Assembly: GCF_004365875.1 (NCBI RefSeq)
Contig: NZ_SODF01000002.1
Span: 1,426,001 to 1,490,000 of the forward strand
DNA length: 64,000 nucleotides
Source of the DNA: Kribbella kalugense
Lineage (GTDB): Bacteria; Actinomycetota; Actinomycetes; Propionibacteriales; Kribbellaceae
Direction of reading: 5' to 3'
Both the position numbers and the translations under genes were made by a program. Within the stretch, counting starts at the first letter, position 1. Every line of letters starts with the position of its first letter. Of the stretch, positions 43,170 through 51,405 are shown piece by piece. Under the pieces are notes generated by a model. The model was not told the DNA's origin. It was given only the letters and a program-made list of their open reading frames with translations, and did no database searches.

Positions 43170-43724
43170 TCAGTTGAGGAGGGTTTTTACTGAGCCGCCG
43201 GAGTCGGTGAGTTTTGTGCCGAGGCCTTTGAGTGCGTCGCCGACGGTGGCGAGGATGTCCGAGAGGTCCTGCAGGTTGCCCGCGAGGCTCTCGATCTCGG
43301 TCGCGACTCCGCCGATCTGGCCGCTGCCGTCGTTCAGCTTCTTGGCGGCCGCGTCCCCGATCCCGGGGATCTTGTCCAGCTCGCCCGCCAGCCCGGACAG
43401 CATCCCGGCCGCGTCCTTCAGCTTGTCCTTTGCCGCGTGCATCGTTCCCGCACTCCCGGTCAACGCCTTCCGCGCACCACCCTCGCCGTCATCCCCGACC
43501 AACGCACCGGCAGCCCTACCCGCCTGCTCGCCGGCCTCAGCCAGCCCGGTCCCGATCGTCTTCAGCAGCTCCGGCAGCTTCCCGATCACGCTCAAGGCGT
43601 CATCCGGCAACCCGCGCACCAGATTCAGCACCTTCTGAAAGTCGTCCGAGTTGTCCATCACGAACCCGACGGCCTTCTTCACGTCCCCCAGATCCCGCCC
43701 ACCCAGCAAGTCCTCGATACCCAT
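43170..43724 (-). CDS. Hypothetical helical protein, 184 aa
   Basis: A Gly/Asp/Lys-rich, probably all-helical protein: LGDVKKAVGFVMDNSDDFQK, LLKTIGTGLAEAGEQAGRAA and LAGNLQDLSDILATVGDALK, with heptad-like spacing suggestive of coiled coils. No cysteine, no signal peptide. Similar low-complexity helical proteins occur near envelope genes in actinomycetes, but no function can be given. Start ATG 43724 (MGIEDLLGGRD). A 213-bp gap precedes the upstream gene, with a short direct repeat TCGGACAGGAC at 43071 and 43090 and nothing else evident. Confidence 0.7.
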   Translation of the reverse strand: MGIEDLLGGRDLGDVKKAVGFVMDNSDDFQKVLNLVRGLPDDALSVIGKLPELLKTIGTGLAEAGEQAGRAAGALVGDDGEGGARKALTGSAGTMHAAKDKLKDAAGMLSGLAGELDKIPGIGDAAAKKLNDGSGQIGGVATEIESLAGNLQDLSDILATVGDALKGLGTKLTDSGGSVKTLLN

Positions 43725-43849
43725 ATCCCGGATCGTAGGGCCCCGCCACGTCCCCCTCCCGCCACCTCGCCGTACGACCGAATCCCCAGCTCAGGAGCCG
43801 ATTGGCCTAGACGCGCCGCCGCCATGTATCGTTACTCGACGTTGTCCCA

Positions 43850-43922
43850 GCGCTCGTAGCTCAACGGATAGAGCATCTGACTACGGATCAGAAGGTTGGG
43901 GGTTCGAATCCCTCCGAGCGCG
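43850..43922 (+). tRNA. tRNA-Arg (ACG anticodon)
   Basis: Acceptor arms GCGCTCG and CGAGCGC pair; the anticodon stem TCTGA/TCAGA encloses CTACGGA with anticodon ACG at 43883-43885 (A34 usually edited to inosine, reading CGU/CGC/CGA). GGTTCGAATC is the T-loop. CCA is not encoded. A perfect hairpin terminator begins seven bases later. Confidence 0.96.
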
Positions 43923-43928
43923 CAAACA

Positions 43929-43963
43929 AAACCCCAGGTCACGAGCTACACGACCTGGGGTTT
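43929..43963 (+). terminator. Terminator of tRNA-Arg
   Basis: AAACCCCAGGTC (43929-43940) pairs exactly with GACCTGGGGTTT (43952-43963) around an eleven-base loop, seven bases after the tRNA. Confidence 0.85.
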
Positions 43964-43984
43964 CGCCACTTCCGGGGCTGTTCT

Positions 43985-44004
43985 TGCTAACGCCTCTGCT
44001 AACA
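43985..44004. repeat. Pair of GCTAAC boxes beyond tRNA-Arg
   Basis: GCTAAC occurs at 43986 and 43998, 12 bp apart. A related pair (GCCAAC/GCTAAA, same spacing) lies at 44711-44730; the two 20-bp stretches agree in 14 positions. Each pair adjoins a CCCAGG/CCTGGG hairpin. Together they bracket the DinB gene next to a tRNA, as an excised or decayed integrative element might. Confidence 0.45.
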
Positions 44005-44083
44005 CGGCACCAGTGCTGACGGGTCTGGACCGTCGTCTTCATCGTCCTGGTCCTCGTCGACGTGGTCAGCAGCAGCGAACACG

Positions 44084-44659
44084 CTAGGCGAATGCTTGGG
44101 CTGCTTGCTCGATCTTCGCCCGATGTGCGGCCCAGTCGGCGTCGTCGTGCTCGGAGGACGGACTTGAATCTGACCCGAGGGCTCCGTCGAGCTGCTCGCG
44201 GAGGATGTCGGCGTGACCCAGATGCCGATTCGTTTCGTTCAGTAGGTGAACCATGACGTTGAACAGCTTCACGTCCGGCCGAGGCCACCACGGCACATGC
44301 CCTGGCGTGTCAATCGGCAGCTCCGCAATGGTCGCGTCCGCGTGCTGACATGCTCTGGTGTACCCGTCGACGATGTCGGCGCGTGACTCATCCTCGGTGA
44401 CCCACAGCCCGTCGCGGTTCTGGAACCCCGGGTCGTCGAATGTCGGGATCGGTTCGGGATAGGGACGATCGAAGATCACTCCGAAGTATCGAGCTTCGGA
44501 CAAGGTCAGGTGCTTTACCAGGCCGAGCAGGTTGGTCCCGGTCCTGGTCAGCGGACGACGTACGTCATATTCGGACAGGCCGTCCAGCTTGCCCAGCAGA
44601 GATGCCCGACTCCACCGCAGAGCGCGGTGCAGGTACTCCTTGGCGAACTCATCAATCAT
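44084..44659 (-). CDS. DinB/DUF664 family protein
   Basis: About 191 residues of the DinB four-helix fold used by mycothiol-dependent enzymes. Conserved elements are WSRASLLGKLDGLSEYDVRR, GTNLLGLVKHLTLSEARYFG (first metal His) and LLNETNRHLGHADILREQLD (second and third His). Such proteins are often thiol-S-transferases of unknown substrate. ATG 44659 gives the expected MIDEFAKEYLHRAL; the frame opens seven codons upstream at a TTG. Confidence 0.88.
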   Translation of the reverse strand: MIDEFAKEYLHRALRWSRASLLGKLDGLSEYDVRRPLTRTGTNLLGLVKHLTLSEARYFGVIFDRPYPEPIPTFDDPGFQNRDGLWVTEDESRADIVDGYTRACQHADATIAELPIDTPGHVPWWPRPDVKLFNVMVHLLNETNRHLGHADILREQLDGALGSDSSPSSEHDDADWAAHRAKIEQAAQAFA

Positions 44660-44710
44660 CCCAAGAGGGTCGCATGCCAAGGTGGCAAAGAACGCCGATC
44701 ACAGCAGGCT

Positions 44711-44758
44711 TGCCAACGGGGCTGCTAAAGGCCCAGGCAGACAGTCTCTGACCTGGGC
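44711..44758. repeat. Second GCTAAC-like pair with hairpin and T-tract
   Basis: GCCAAC at 44712 and GCTAAA at 44724 mirror the spacing of the boxes at 43986/43998. The hairpin GCCCAGG/CCTGGGC (44731-44737 and 44752-44758) is followed by TTTT and reads as a + strand terminator although no + strand gene ends here. Confidence 0.45.
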
Positions 44759-44833
44759 TTTTGTGTGTCCGGAATAGGGCTCGCCGGCCAAAACTGTGTG
44801 CGAGGGGGACGGTGGGGCTTCTACTCTCCGGGC

Positions 44834-45382
44834 ATGGAGCTGCGGGAAGAGTTGGCGGGGGACGGGCAGGGTGTGCGGGACGTTCATGTGCGGGCGTTTG
44901 GCGATCATGGGTTTGTTGTGGCTGAGCTGGTCGATAGCTTGCGGAAGACCATCGCGGCCGGCGGCGGGCTTTCGCTGGTGGCCGAGCTGGATGGGCAGGT
45001 GGTCGGGCATGTCATGTTCACCAGCAGTCTGCTGGATTCGGCTCGGCGGCTGGTTGAGGTGCAGGTGCTGAGTCCGTTGGCCGTGGTGCCTGAGCTCCAC
45101 AAACGTGGCATTGGCTCGGCGCTGGTTCGGCACGGGCTGGGGATGCTTGCCGAGCGGGATGTTCCGCTTGTGTTCTTGGAGGGCGATCCGGGGTACTACT
45201 CCCGCTTCGGATTCAGGCCAGGTGGTGACCGGGGCTTCCGCAAGCCATCTTTGCGGATCCCGGACGATGCGTTTCAGGTCTTCGAGCTCCCGGCGTACGA
45301 ACCATGGATGACGGGGACGCTGGTCTACGCAGAGCCGTTCTGGCGGCATGACGCCGTCGGCCTACGCGACCCCAAGGCTTAG
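44834..45382 (+). CDS. GNAT-family N-acetyltransferase (YhbS-like)
   Basis: 182 residues. The acetyl-CoA-binding loop is in LSPLAVVPELHKRGIGSALV (Q/RxxGxG/A pattern as HKRGIGSA); FLEGDPGYYSRFGFRPGGDR is the tail block characteristic of YhbS-type GNATs. Substrate unknown. ATG 44834 (MELREELAGDGQGVRDVHVR) starts the conserved domain; the upstream open frame is not protein-like. It converges on mraY with a 9-bp gap. Confidence 0.88.
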   Translation: MELREELAGDGQGVRDVHVRAFGDHGFVVAELVDSLRKTIAAGGGLSLVAELDGQVVGHVMFTSSLLDSARRLVEVQVLSPLAVVPELHKRGIGSALVRHGLGMLAERDVPLVFLEGDPGYYSRFGFRPGGDRGFRKPSLRIPDDAFQVFELPAYEPWMTGTLVYAEPFWRHDAVGLRDPKA

Positions 45383-45391
45383 CGACGGCGG

Positions 45392-46477
45392 TCAGGCCAG
45401 CCAGGAGGCGTAGAAGATCCCGAGCCCGGCCGCGACGAAGATCCCCGCGACGATCCAGAAGCGGATTACTACGGTGACTTCCTGCCATCCCAGGTGTTCG
45501 AAGTGATGGTGAATGGGAGTGATTCGGAAGATCCGTCGCCCTGTTCCCGTGAGTTTCCTGGTCAGCTTGAAGCAGCTCATCTGCAGCATCACGGACAAGG
45601 TCTCGAGCACGAACAGTCCGCCGATCACGGCCATCAGGAGTTCGGTCCGCGACATGATGGCCAGCCCGGCCAAGGCGCCACCGATGGCGAGGGAGCCGAC
45701 ATCGCCCATGATGATGCGTGCGGGCTTGGCGTTCCACCAGAGGAAGCCGACACACGCTGCGGCGATGGCGGCCGAGAAGACCGCGAGGTCGAGCGGGTCG
45801 CGCACTTGGTAGCACTGTGCCTGCACCACAGTCGGCCGGGATGAATCGCACAGCTGGTTGTTCTGCCAGACATTCACGATGGTGTACGCGCCGAAGATCA
45901 ACGCCGAAGCCCCGGCGAGCAGCCCGTCGGCGCCATCGGTGAGGTTGGCGCCGTTGGAGGTCGCGGCGACGATGAACCAGATCACCAGCAGAACCACCAC
46001 CAGCGGCAGCTTGATCCCCCAGTCGTGAGTGATGGAGATGTACTGCGACGCCGGCCGGACGCCGCGCCCGTCGGCGAAGAGTTGCGTGGCCAGGACCCCG
46101 AAGACGAGCGCGACGAGCGTCTGACCCGCCATCTTGGCCCGGCTGCTCAGACCCCGATTGTCCTGCTCATAGACCTTGATGAAGTCGTCGAGGAACCCAA
46201 CCACCCCGCAGCCGAAGAACAGCAACATCAGCAGCCAAGCGCTGGCGCTCGGCCACCGGCCGGTCAAGATCGTTGCCGCCAAGTAGGCCGCGATGGCACT
46301 CAGCACGATCACGAGACCGCCCATGGTCGGCGTACCCCGCTTGACGAGATGTGTCGTCGGTCCGTCCTGCCTGATCGGCTGGCCGAAGCCGTGACGGGCA
46401 AACCATCGGATGGCGACCCGGGTCCCCAGCAGCGAGCAGACCACGGCCAGCGCGCCGCTCAGGAGTATTGCTCTCAA
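45392..46477 (-). CDS. mraY: Orphan phospho-N-acetylmuramoyl-pentapeptide transferase
   Basis: 361 residues with about ten membrane helices and every MraY signature: GTPTMGGLVIVLSA, GVVGFLDDFIKV (catalytic Asp pair), AATSNGANLTDGADGLLAG, RIIMGDVGSLAIGGALA and TPIHHHFEHLGW. The enzyme transfers phospho-MurNAc-pentapeptide from UMP to undecaprenyl phosphate, making lipid I. It lies outside any division/cell-wall cluster: no murE, murF, murD or ftsW is nearby. It may be a second copy conferring drug tolerance or used under special conditions, or the genome's only copy relocated; the window cannot tell. Confidence 0.92.
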   Translation of the reverse strand: MRAILLSGALAVVCSLLGTRVAIRWFARHGFGQPIRQDGPTTHLVKRGTPTMGGLVIVLSAIAAYLAATILTGRWPSASAWLLMLLFFGCGVVGFLDDFIKVYEQDNRGLSSRAKMAGQTLVALVFGVLATQLFADGRGVRPASQYISITHDWGIKLPLVVVLLVIWFIVAATSNGANLTDGADGLLAGASALIFGAYTIVNVWQNNQLCDSSRPTVVQAQCYQVRDPLDLAVFSAAIAAACVGFLWWNAKPARIIMGDVGSLAIGGALAGLAIMSRTELLMAVIGGLFVLETLSVMLQMSCFKLTRKLTGTGRRIFRITPIHHHFEHLGWQEVTVVIRFWIVAGIFVAAGLGIFYASWLA

Positions 46478-46578
46478 AATTCAGCCCTCTCGGCCATACG
46501 GGTGGTCGATCCCTTCGAGGCAAGAGGGAGTCGTCTCGGAGTACGAGAATGGGCAAGTCGGTCAAACATATCGAACCG

Positions 46579-46962
46579 CTAGGGCGTACCCGGCGGAGCT
46601 TTCGGCATCACAGCGTCGAACAGGGGCCAGCCGTCAACCTCCGCCGTTCCCGCCGTCGGGAACAGGCCGCGGGCCAGCGCCTCATCCAGCAACACTCTGA
46701 CGCTGCCGGGCTCGTGGAGGTTCAAATATGCCCGATCGGGCAGGCGTACGGTCGCACCCTCGTCGAAGTATCCGTCGGCGATGACGCGGTCAGGGCCCGG
46801 CTGGAACGCGATTCGCAGACGGGCTTGGAGTCCGGGACGCCACAGCGTCAACGTGCTGCTGCACCCGGGGTAGCCCCGCACCCGATCGTGCCGGTGCCCG
46901 AAACTCCATCCGTACACAGTGCCGGCGGCAACCATTCGGCGTCGCCTGCGCCTGCTGCCCAT
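46579..46962 (-). CDS. Hypothetical protein, 127 aa
   Basis: A small soluble protein with an arginine-rich start (GSRRRRRRMVAAGTVYGWSF) followed by a compact domain: RLRIAFQPGPDRVIADGYFD, ATVRLPDRAYLNLHEPGSVR and VLLDEALARGLFPTAGTAEV. I do not recognise the family. The start ATG at 46962 is likely. It lies between mraY and the divergent ArsR gene, which shares the 80-bp gap containing the operator at 47017. Confidence 0.65.
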   Translation of the reverse strand: MGSRRRRRRMVAAGTVYGWSFGHRHDRVRGYPGCSSTLTLWRPGLQARLRIAFQPGPDRVIADGYFDEGATVRLPDRAYLNLHEPGSVRVLLDEALARGLFPTAGTAEVDGWPLFDAVMPKAPPGTP

Positions 46963-47011
46963 GGCGGCACTCTAATCCTTCCCCGGCCCGTCGCCTTCGG
47001 CGTCTGAGGCG

Positions 47012-47039
47012 TTGACACATATCCATATAGAGATATGTT
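47012..47039 (+). promoter_or_regulatory. Promoter and ArsR operator, apparently giving a leaderless mRNA
   Basis: TTGACA (47012-47017) and TATGTT (47034-47039) are a 16-bp-spaced promoter. Within it ACATATC (47017-47023) and GATATGT (47032-47038) form an inverted repeat, so a bound regulator would cover both elements. The expected start point falls at about 47046, the second of two adjacent GTG codons, so translation is probably leaderless. Confidence 0.65.
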
Positions 47040-47042
47040 CGA

Positions 47043-47393
47043 GTGGTGCCCCGCGCTTCGACAACTTCGGATGTCTTCAACGCGGTCGGTGACGTCCACC
47101 GCCGCGCGATCCTCGATGTGCTGCTCACAGGCGAGAAACCGGTTGGGGCGATAGTCCGCGACGTCTCGATGTCCCAGCCCCAGGTCTCGAGGCACCTACG
47201 GGTGCTCGGTGAGGTGGGACTCGTCAGGTGCCGGGCCGACGGCCGCCGCCGGCTCTACCGCTTGGCTCCAGAGCAGCTTCAACCCCTGCACGACTGGGTG
47301 GCCAAGTACGAGCGGGCGATCAACGACCGACTGGATCGGATCGAGGACTACCTCGAAGAGTTGCAACGACAAGGAGAGGGCAGTGGCACCTGA
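47043..47393 (+). CDS. ArsR-family winged-helix regulator, SRPBCC-linked type
   Basis: 116 residues: VFNAVGDVHRRAILDVLLTG, IVRDVSMSQPQVSRHLRVLG (recognition helix) and LVRCRADGRRRLYRLAPEQL (wing). No metal-binding cysteine pair is present in the usual CVCD box. ArsR proteins of this group are commonly co-transcribed with an AHSA1/SRPBCC partner, as here (11-bp overlap with 47383). Start GTG 47043 or, for a leaderless message, GTG 47046. Probably autoregulated through the repeat at 47017-47038. Confidence 0.88.
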   Translation: MVPRASTTSDVFNAVGDVHRRAILDVLLTGEKPVGAIVRDVSMSQPQVSRHLRVLGEVGLVRCRADGRRRLYRLAPEQLQPLHDWVAKYERAINDRLDRIEDYLEELQRQGEGSGT

Positions 47394-47874
47394 TCGGCAC
47401 GGCTCTGCAGTCATCGCGTTCCCCAACGAGCTCGAGGTTGTCATCACCCGAGAGTTCGACGCTCCGATCGCTCTCGTCTTCGACGTGTTGACGAAGCCCG
47501 AGCACGTGAGCAGGTGGGGTGCGACACCCCCGGACCGGATGACGGAGTGCTCGATCGACTTGCGGGTCGGGGGAAGCTACCACTCCTCCTTCGTGACCGG
47601 AGACGGAACGGTGTTCTCGTTCAATGGGATCTACCTGGAGGTCGAGCCGCCGGTCCGAACCGTGGAGACGTGGCACTTCAACTGTTGGCCGGATGTTGAG
47701 GCAGTCGAAACGATGGAGCTGCAGGAACACGCCGGAGTAACGACGTTCACTTGGAGACTGGCGTTCAGCGACAAGGCCGGACGCGACCACATGACAAGTT
47801 TCGACGGCCAGCAAGACAGCCTCGACGAGATGGAATACCGCCTCAGGTCACTTCTCAACCCCAGCCGCGCCTAA
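47383..47874 (+). CDS. SRPBCC / AHSA1 family protein
   Basis: 163 residues of the START/SRPBCC fold of activator-of-Hsp90 type: VITREFDAPIALVFDVLTKP at the start, DLRVGGSYHSSFVTGDGTVF and the closing helix FDGQQDSLDEMEYRLRSLL. Members bind small hydrophobic ligands; the ArsR partner probably controls its expression. GTG 47383 is preceded by AAGGAGAGGG and lies inside the end of arsR. Confidence 0.88.
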   Translation: MAPDRHGSAVIAFPNELEVVITREFDAPIALVFDVLTKPEHVSRWGATPPDRMTECSIDLRVGGSYHSSFVTGDGTVFSFNGIYLEVEPPVRTVETWHFNCWPDVEAVETMELQEHAGVTTFTWRLAFSDKAGRDHMTSFDGQQDSLDEMEYRLRSLLNPSRA

Positions 47875-47883
47875 GGCTGAAAC

Positions 47884-48642
47884 TCATTCGGGTGAGTGGC
47901 GGGCCTGGTTCAGGTTCGATTGGTGGGGGCCGGAGAGCCAGTCTTGAGCTAGACGCGGGTCGGGCGGGTCCTGTCCTTCGCGGAGGGCATTGATGTAGGT
48001 GCGGTCGGCGGCGAAGCGGGACGACACCTCGGGCCCATTGGCGATGGATCCGTGGCCGGGGATCAGGACGGTGGCGTGGCGGGCCGCCTCGTCGAGTTGG
48101 TCGAGGGCCGTTTCGTAGGCGGTCAGCTGGTTGTGGCGGCGGGCGTCGAGGAGGGGAATCAGGACGTCGGAGAGCATGTCGCCGGCGATGAGTACGCCGC
48201 GATCCGCGAGGAGGATTGCGGCGTGGCCGGTGGCGTGTGCCTCGTGCTCGATGAGCTCGCCCGGGATGGGTCCTCCGTCCGCGGGCAGCGGGGTGAGGAG
48301 TCCGATCAGGTCGAGAGGGATGCCCGACGCGCTCTCCGCCGCCATCGCTTGCGCTCGCTCGCGGGCTTCGCCGGCGACCTGGGCGCAGCCAGCAGTCGCA
48401 TAGCGCGGTACGTCGCCGTACCGGGAATGCCACAGCAGGTGGTCCCAGTGGGGATGGGTGGAGAACCCGGCGATGACCGGAATGCCGAGCCGGTCCACGT
48501 CATCGGCGAGTTCGTCCAGATCGGAACCGTCGATGCCGGGATCGACCAGGATCAACCCATCGTCGCCGCGCACCACGACGGCGTTGCTCCAGACCCACTC
48601 GCTCTGCCGGACCCAGACGCCGTCAGCCACCTCATTCAGCAT
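47884..48642 (-). CDS. MBL-fold metallohydrolase
   Basis: 252 residues with the metallo-beta-lactamase fold: STHPHWDH (THxHxDH-type metal motif), HEAHATGHAA (His), LIAGDMLSDVLIPLL (bridging Asp) and VLIPGHGSI (last His). The group includes glyoxalase II, thioesterases and lactonases. It converges on the SRPBCC gene with a 9-bp gap. Confidence 0.9.
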   Translation of the reverse strand: MLNEVADGVWVRQSEWVWSNAVVVRGDDGLILVDPGIDGSDLDELADDVDRLGIPVIAGFSTHPHWDHLLWHSRYGDVPRYATAGCAQVAGEARERAQAMAAESASGIPLDLIGLLTPLPADGGPIPGELIEHEAHATGHAAILLADRGVLIAGDMLSDVLIPLLDARRHNQLTAYETALDQLDEAARHATVLIPGHGSIANGPEVSSRFAADRTYINALREGQDPPDPRLAQDWLSGPHQSNLNQARHSPE

Positions 48643-48685
48643 CCATTCACTGTGTCACGAGGTACGACGCCCGCGAGTCAGGCAG

Positions 48686-49621
48686 TCAGAATGTGGCGAT
48701 CGGGTTGACCGGGCTGCCCGACGTACCGGCGAAGCGGACCGGCGCGACTGCGAGCTGGAAGTCCCACTGCCCGAGCTCGGCAGCTGTCGTCGCGCACGCC
48801 TCCAGGTCGCAGTTGTCGAGCAGCCACAGACCCATCGCGACCAGACTCACGGCGTGAACCGGCATCAGCACGTCGTCGTACCCGGACGGCTGAACGTCCT
48901 GCGGAGTGTCAGCACCGATCAGCGCGACGCCGCGTTCATGCAGCCACGGCAGGCAGGACGCGTGCCAGCCGGCCTGCGTCATGCCGCCGGCCGGACCGGC
49001 CTCATGCCGAGCACGGCCGTAGCCGGTCCGCAGGAGTACGGCGTCGCCGGACCCGACCCGCACACCCTGGCGACGCTCGGCCTCCTCGAGATCCTCGGGG
49101 AACACGCCCTCGCCCGGTTCCAGCCAAGGCACATCGCGGACCTTCGCGATGTCCAGCAGGACGCCCCGCGTGACGATCCCGTTCGCTGCCGCCGTGACGG
49201 CTGCCCACGCGGATCCGGTCTCGGCGTGGACCAGCGAGTGCGACCGCCCGTTGTACATCTTGCCGTCCCAGAACAGGTGGCAAGGCGAGTCGAGGTGGGT
49301 GATCGTGTTGCCGTGGAAGAAGATGCCGAGCCGCTCGTTCGAAAAGCCCCAGCGCCGGTCGTTGTGGAAATGCGCCGGCATGTGCTCGGCGCCCGGCATC
49401 TCGGCGGCGCACGGACACGCCGTCGTCGACCGCTCCATCTCCTCCGGTACGGCGATCTCCCACGCGCACGACAGACTCCGGCCGTGCCGCACGGCCCGCG
49501 CCGCCGCGAGACGGACGTCGTCGGTGATGAGGTTCAGCGTGCCGAGCTCGTCGTCGTCGCCCCACCGGCCCCAATTCGACAGCGTGTCGAAGTACTGGAG
49601 CACCTCGTCCTGTGTCGGCAC
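48686..49621 (-). CDS. Cyclase / kynurenine-formamidase-like metal-dependent hydrolase
   Basis: 311 residues of the cyclase family (PF04199 type). The metal site HGNTITHLDSPCH matches HxGTHxDxPxH with Asn in place of Gly; GTLNLITDDVRLAAARAVRH, LRTGYGRARHEAG and IGADTPQDVQPSGYDDVLMP are further family segments. Members hydrolyse formamides or lactones; the Asn substitution is mild. It is upstream of the MBL gene on the same strand by 43 bp and may form a unit with it. Confidence 0.85.
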   Translation of the reverse strand: MPTQDEVLQYFDTLSNWGRWGDDDELGTLNLITDDVRLAAARAVRHGRSLSCAWEIAVPEEMERSTTACPCAAEMPGAEHMPAHFHNDRRWGFSNERLGIFFHGNTITHLDSPCHLFWDGKMYNGRSHSLVHAETGSAWAAVTAAANGIVTRGVLLDIAKVRDVPWLEPGEGVFPEDLEEAERRQGVRVGSGDAVLLRTGYGRARHEAGPAGGMTQAGWHASCLPWLHERGVALIGADTPQDVQPSGYDDVLMPVHAVSLVAMGLWLLDNCDLEACATTAAELGQWDFQLAVAPVRFAGTSGSPVNPIATF

Positions 49622-49672
49622 TACCGTCCTCCTCCGGTCACGCGGGCAGGGTATCCCGCCCCTCGTTGGGAG

Positions 49673-50254
49673 TCAGGCATGCAGGGTGGGCCGGTAGATG
49701 AGCTCCTGGCTGCGGCCGTCGAACGTCCGGCTCTCGATCAGCTCGAGGTCGAAGTCCGCCGCACCCTCGAAGATCGGCTCAACTCCGGTCTGACCGGCGA
49801 TCACCGGGAAGACGGTCACCTGGACCCGATCGACCAGGCCGGCGGCCATCAGCGCTCGGTTCAGCGACAGGCTGCCGTGTGAGCGCAGCGGTACGTCGGA
49901 CTCCTCCTTGAGTCGTGCGATCAACTCGACCGCGTCGCCGCTCACGACGGTCGCATCCGGCCAGTCGAACGGTCCTTCCAGCGTCGACGACACCACCGTG
50001 GTCGGCATCGGCCGCATCCGCGCGTTCACCGGGTCGAGTTCCTCGTCCGGGATCTTGCTCACGCCGACCATCTGCTCCATCAGCCGAAACGTGTTGGCCC
50101 CGAAGACCATCCGCTGCGCCTCGCCGTACTGCGCGATCCGCCGCTCCAGGAACTCCGGGCCGTGCTTCCCCCAGTAGGGACCCCAGTCGGCGTTGTCGTA
50201 CGACGCAAACCCGTCGAGGCTGGAAAAGACGTCGAATGTGTAGCTCGCAGTCAT
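49673..50254 (-). CDS. Dihydrofolate-reductase-like (RibD C-terminal domain) protein
   Basis: 193 residues: YTFDVFSSLDGFASYDNADW at the start, RMVFGANTFRLMEQMVGVSK, RSHGSLSLNRALMAAGLVDR and IAGQTGVEPIFEGAADFDL, the pattern of the stand-alone RibD_C/DHFR-like reductases widespread in actinomycetes. Probably an NADPH-dependent reductase; natural substrate unknown. A 185-bp gap follows before the next gene on the other strand, with nothing evident in it. Confidence 0.88.
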   Translation of the reverse strand: MTASYTFDVFSSLDGFASYDNADWGPYWGKHGPEFLERRIAQYGEAQRMVFGANTFRLMEQMVGVSKIPDEELDPVNARMRPMPTTVVSSTLEGPFDWPDATVVSGDAVELIARLKEESDVPLRSHGSLSLNRALMAAGLVDRVQVTVFPVIAGQTGVEPIFEGAADFDLELIESRTFDGRSQELIYRPTLHA

Positions 50255-50439
50255 GATGCTCCCCTAGATCCCATCGGCCGCCCCCACGGACAGCCACTCG
50301 CCCCTGCGTCGAACACCCAACCCCTAATTCGACATCCTCACCCGAGCTTCGCCAGCGAATCAGCAGACTCGCGGATCGATCAACCCAGCGCGGAGGAAAC
50401 CGATGGTGAAGGGGGCGATGCGTCCGTATGGTTGCCGGA

Positions 50440-50940
50440 ATGTCGACGTGGAGCACGCCCGAGCGAGTCGAGCCGCCGAATAATCCGATCGACGAGCGCG
50501 CGGCCCTCGAAGACCGGCTCGATTTCCAGCGCACGACCTTGCTGCTGAAATGTGGCGGGCTGACGCCGGAACAACTGGCGTTGCGGTCGGTACCGCCGTC
50601 GAAGCTTTCGCTGCTCGGCCTTGTTCGGCACCTGTCTGGAGTCGAGGCCTGGTTCCATGAGTACGACGACAAGCCGGATCACCTGTACTTCTGGGATTAC
50701 GGGCCGGGCGCCGCCGGCGTCGAGGTCGACCCTTCGCGCGCCGACGACGACCTGGCGAGCTATCAGGCGAGCGTCGCCCGGTCGCGAGAGGCCGTCGCCG
50801 GGCTCAGTCTCGACGCAGTCAGCCCGGGCGAGGACTACACGCTGCGGTGGATCTACCTGCACCTGATCGAGGAGTACGCCCGCCACAACGGCCACGCGGA
50901 TTTCCTCCGCGAACGCATCGACGGAGCCACCGGCGAGTAG
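50440..50940 (+). CDS. DinB/DUF664 family protein
   Basis: About 166 residues, DUF664 group: DERAALEDRLDFQRTTLLLK, LGLVRHLSGVEAWFHEYDDK (first metal His region) and IYLHLIEEYARHNGHADFLR (second metal His region). It is a separate paralogue of the DinB protein at 44084. Substrate unknown. ATG 50440 (MSTWSTPERVEP) is preferred; GTG 50428 is four codons upstream. Confidence 0.86.
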   Translation: MSTWSTPERVEPPNNPIDERAALEDRLDFQRTTLLLKCGGLTPEQLALRSVPPSKLSLLGLVRHLSGVEAWFHEYDDKPDHLYFWDYGPGAAGVEVDPSRADDDLASYQASVARSREAVAGLSLDAVSPGEDYTLRWIYLHLIEEYARHNGHADFLRERIDGATGE

Positions 50941-51003
50941 CCCCCGATCGCTGCAATCGGCGCTCGACGCAGCCCATCGAGCCGACGTGCGAGCGCGGCG
51001 GTG

Positions 51004-51405
51004 TCAGGTCGGGTCTAGTTCGGTGATCAGCTTTTCGATGCGGGCGCGGATGTCGTCACGGACCTGGCGGACGACCTCGATGGGCTGGCCGGCCGGATCG
51101 GTGAGGTCCCAGTCTTCGTAGCGTTTGCCGGGGAAGATCGGGCAGGCGTCGCCGCAGCCCATCGTGATCACGACGTCGCTGTCACGGACGTCTTCGGTCG
51201 CGAGGATGTGCGGTACGGCGCCGGTGATGTCGATCCCGACCTCACTCATCGCCTCGACCGCCACCGGGTTGATCTGGTCGGCGGGCTCGGACCCGGCCGA
51301 GCGTACGTCGATCCGCTCACCGGCGAGGTGCCGCAGCCATCCCGCGGCCATCTGAGACCGCCCGGCATTGTGGACGCAGACGAAAAGAACAGCAGGCTTA
51401 CTCAC
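51004..51405 (-). CDS. arsC: Arsenate reductase / low-molecular-weight phosphatase family
   Basis: 133 residues with VLFVCVHNAGRSQMAAGWLR, the CX5R phosphate loop of the thioredoxin- or mycothiol-linked arsenate reductases (Cys near residue 10), plus ITMGCGDACPIFPGKRYEDW and LTDPAGQPIEVVRQVRDDIR. It reduces arsenate to arsenite. GTG 51405 overlaps the stop of arsR (GTGA), so the two are translationally coupled. The rest of the arsenic locus is the ArsR and the divergent flavoprotein. Confidence 0.9.
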   Translation of the reverse strand: MSKPAVLFVCVHNAGRSQMAAGWLRHLAGERIDVRSAGSEPADQINPVAVEAMSEVGIDITGAVPHILATEDVRDSDVVITMGCGDACPIFPGKRYEDWDLTDPAGQPIEVVRQVRDDIRARIEKLITELDPT

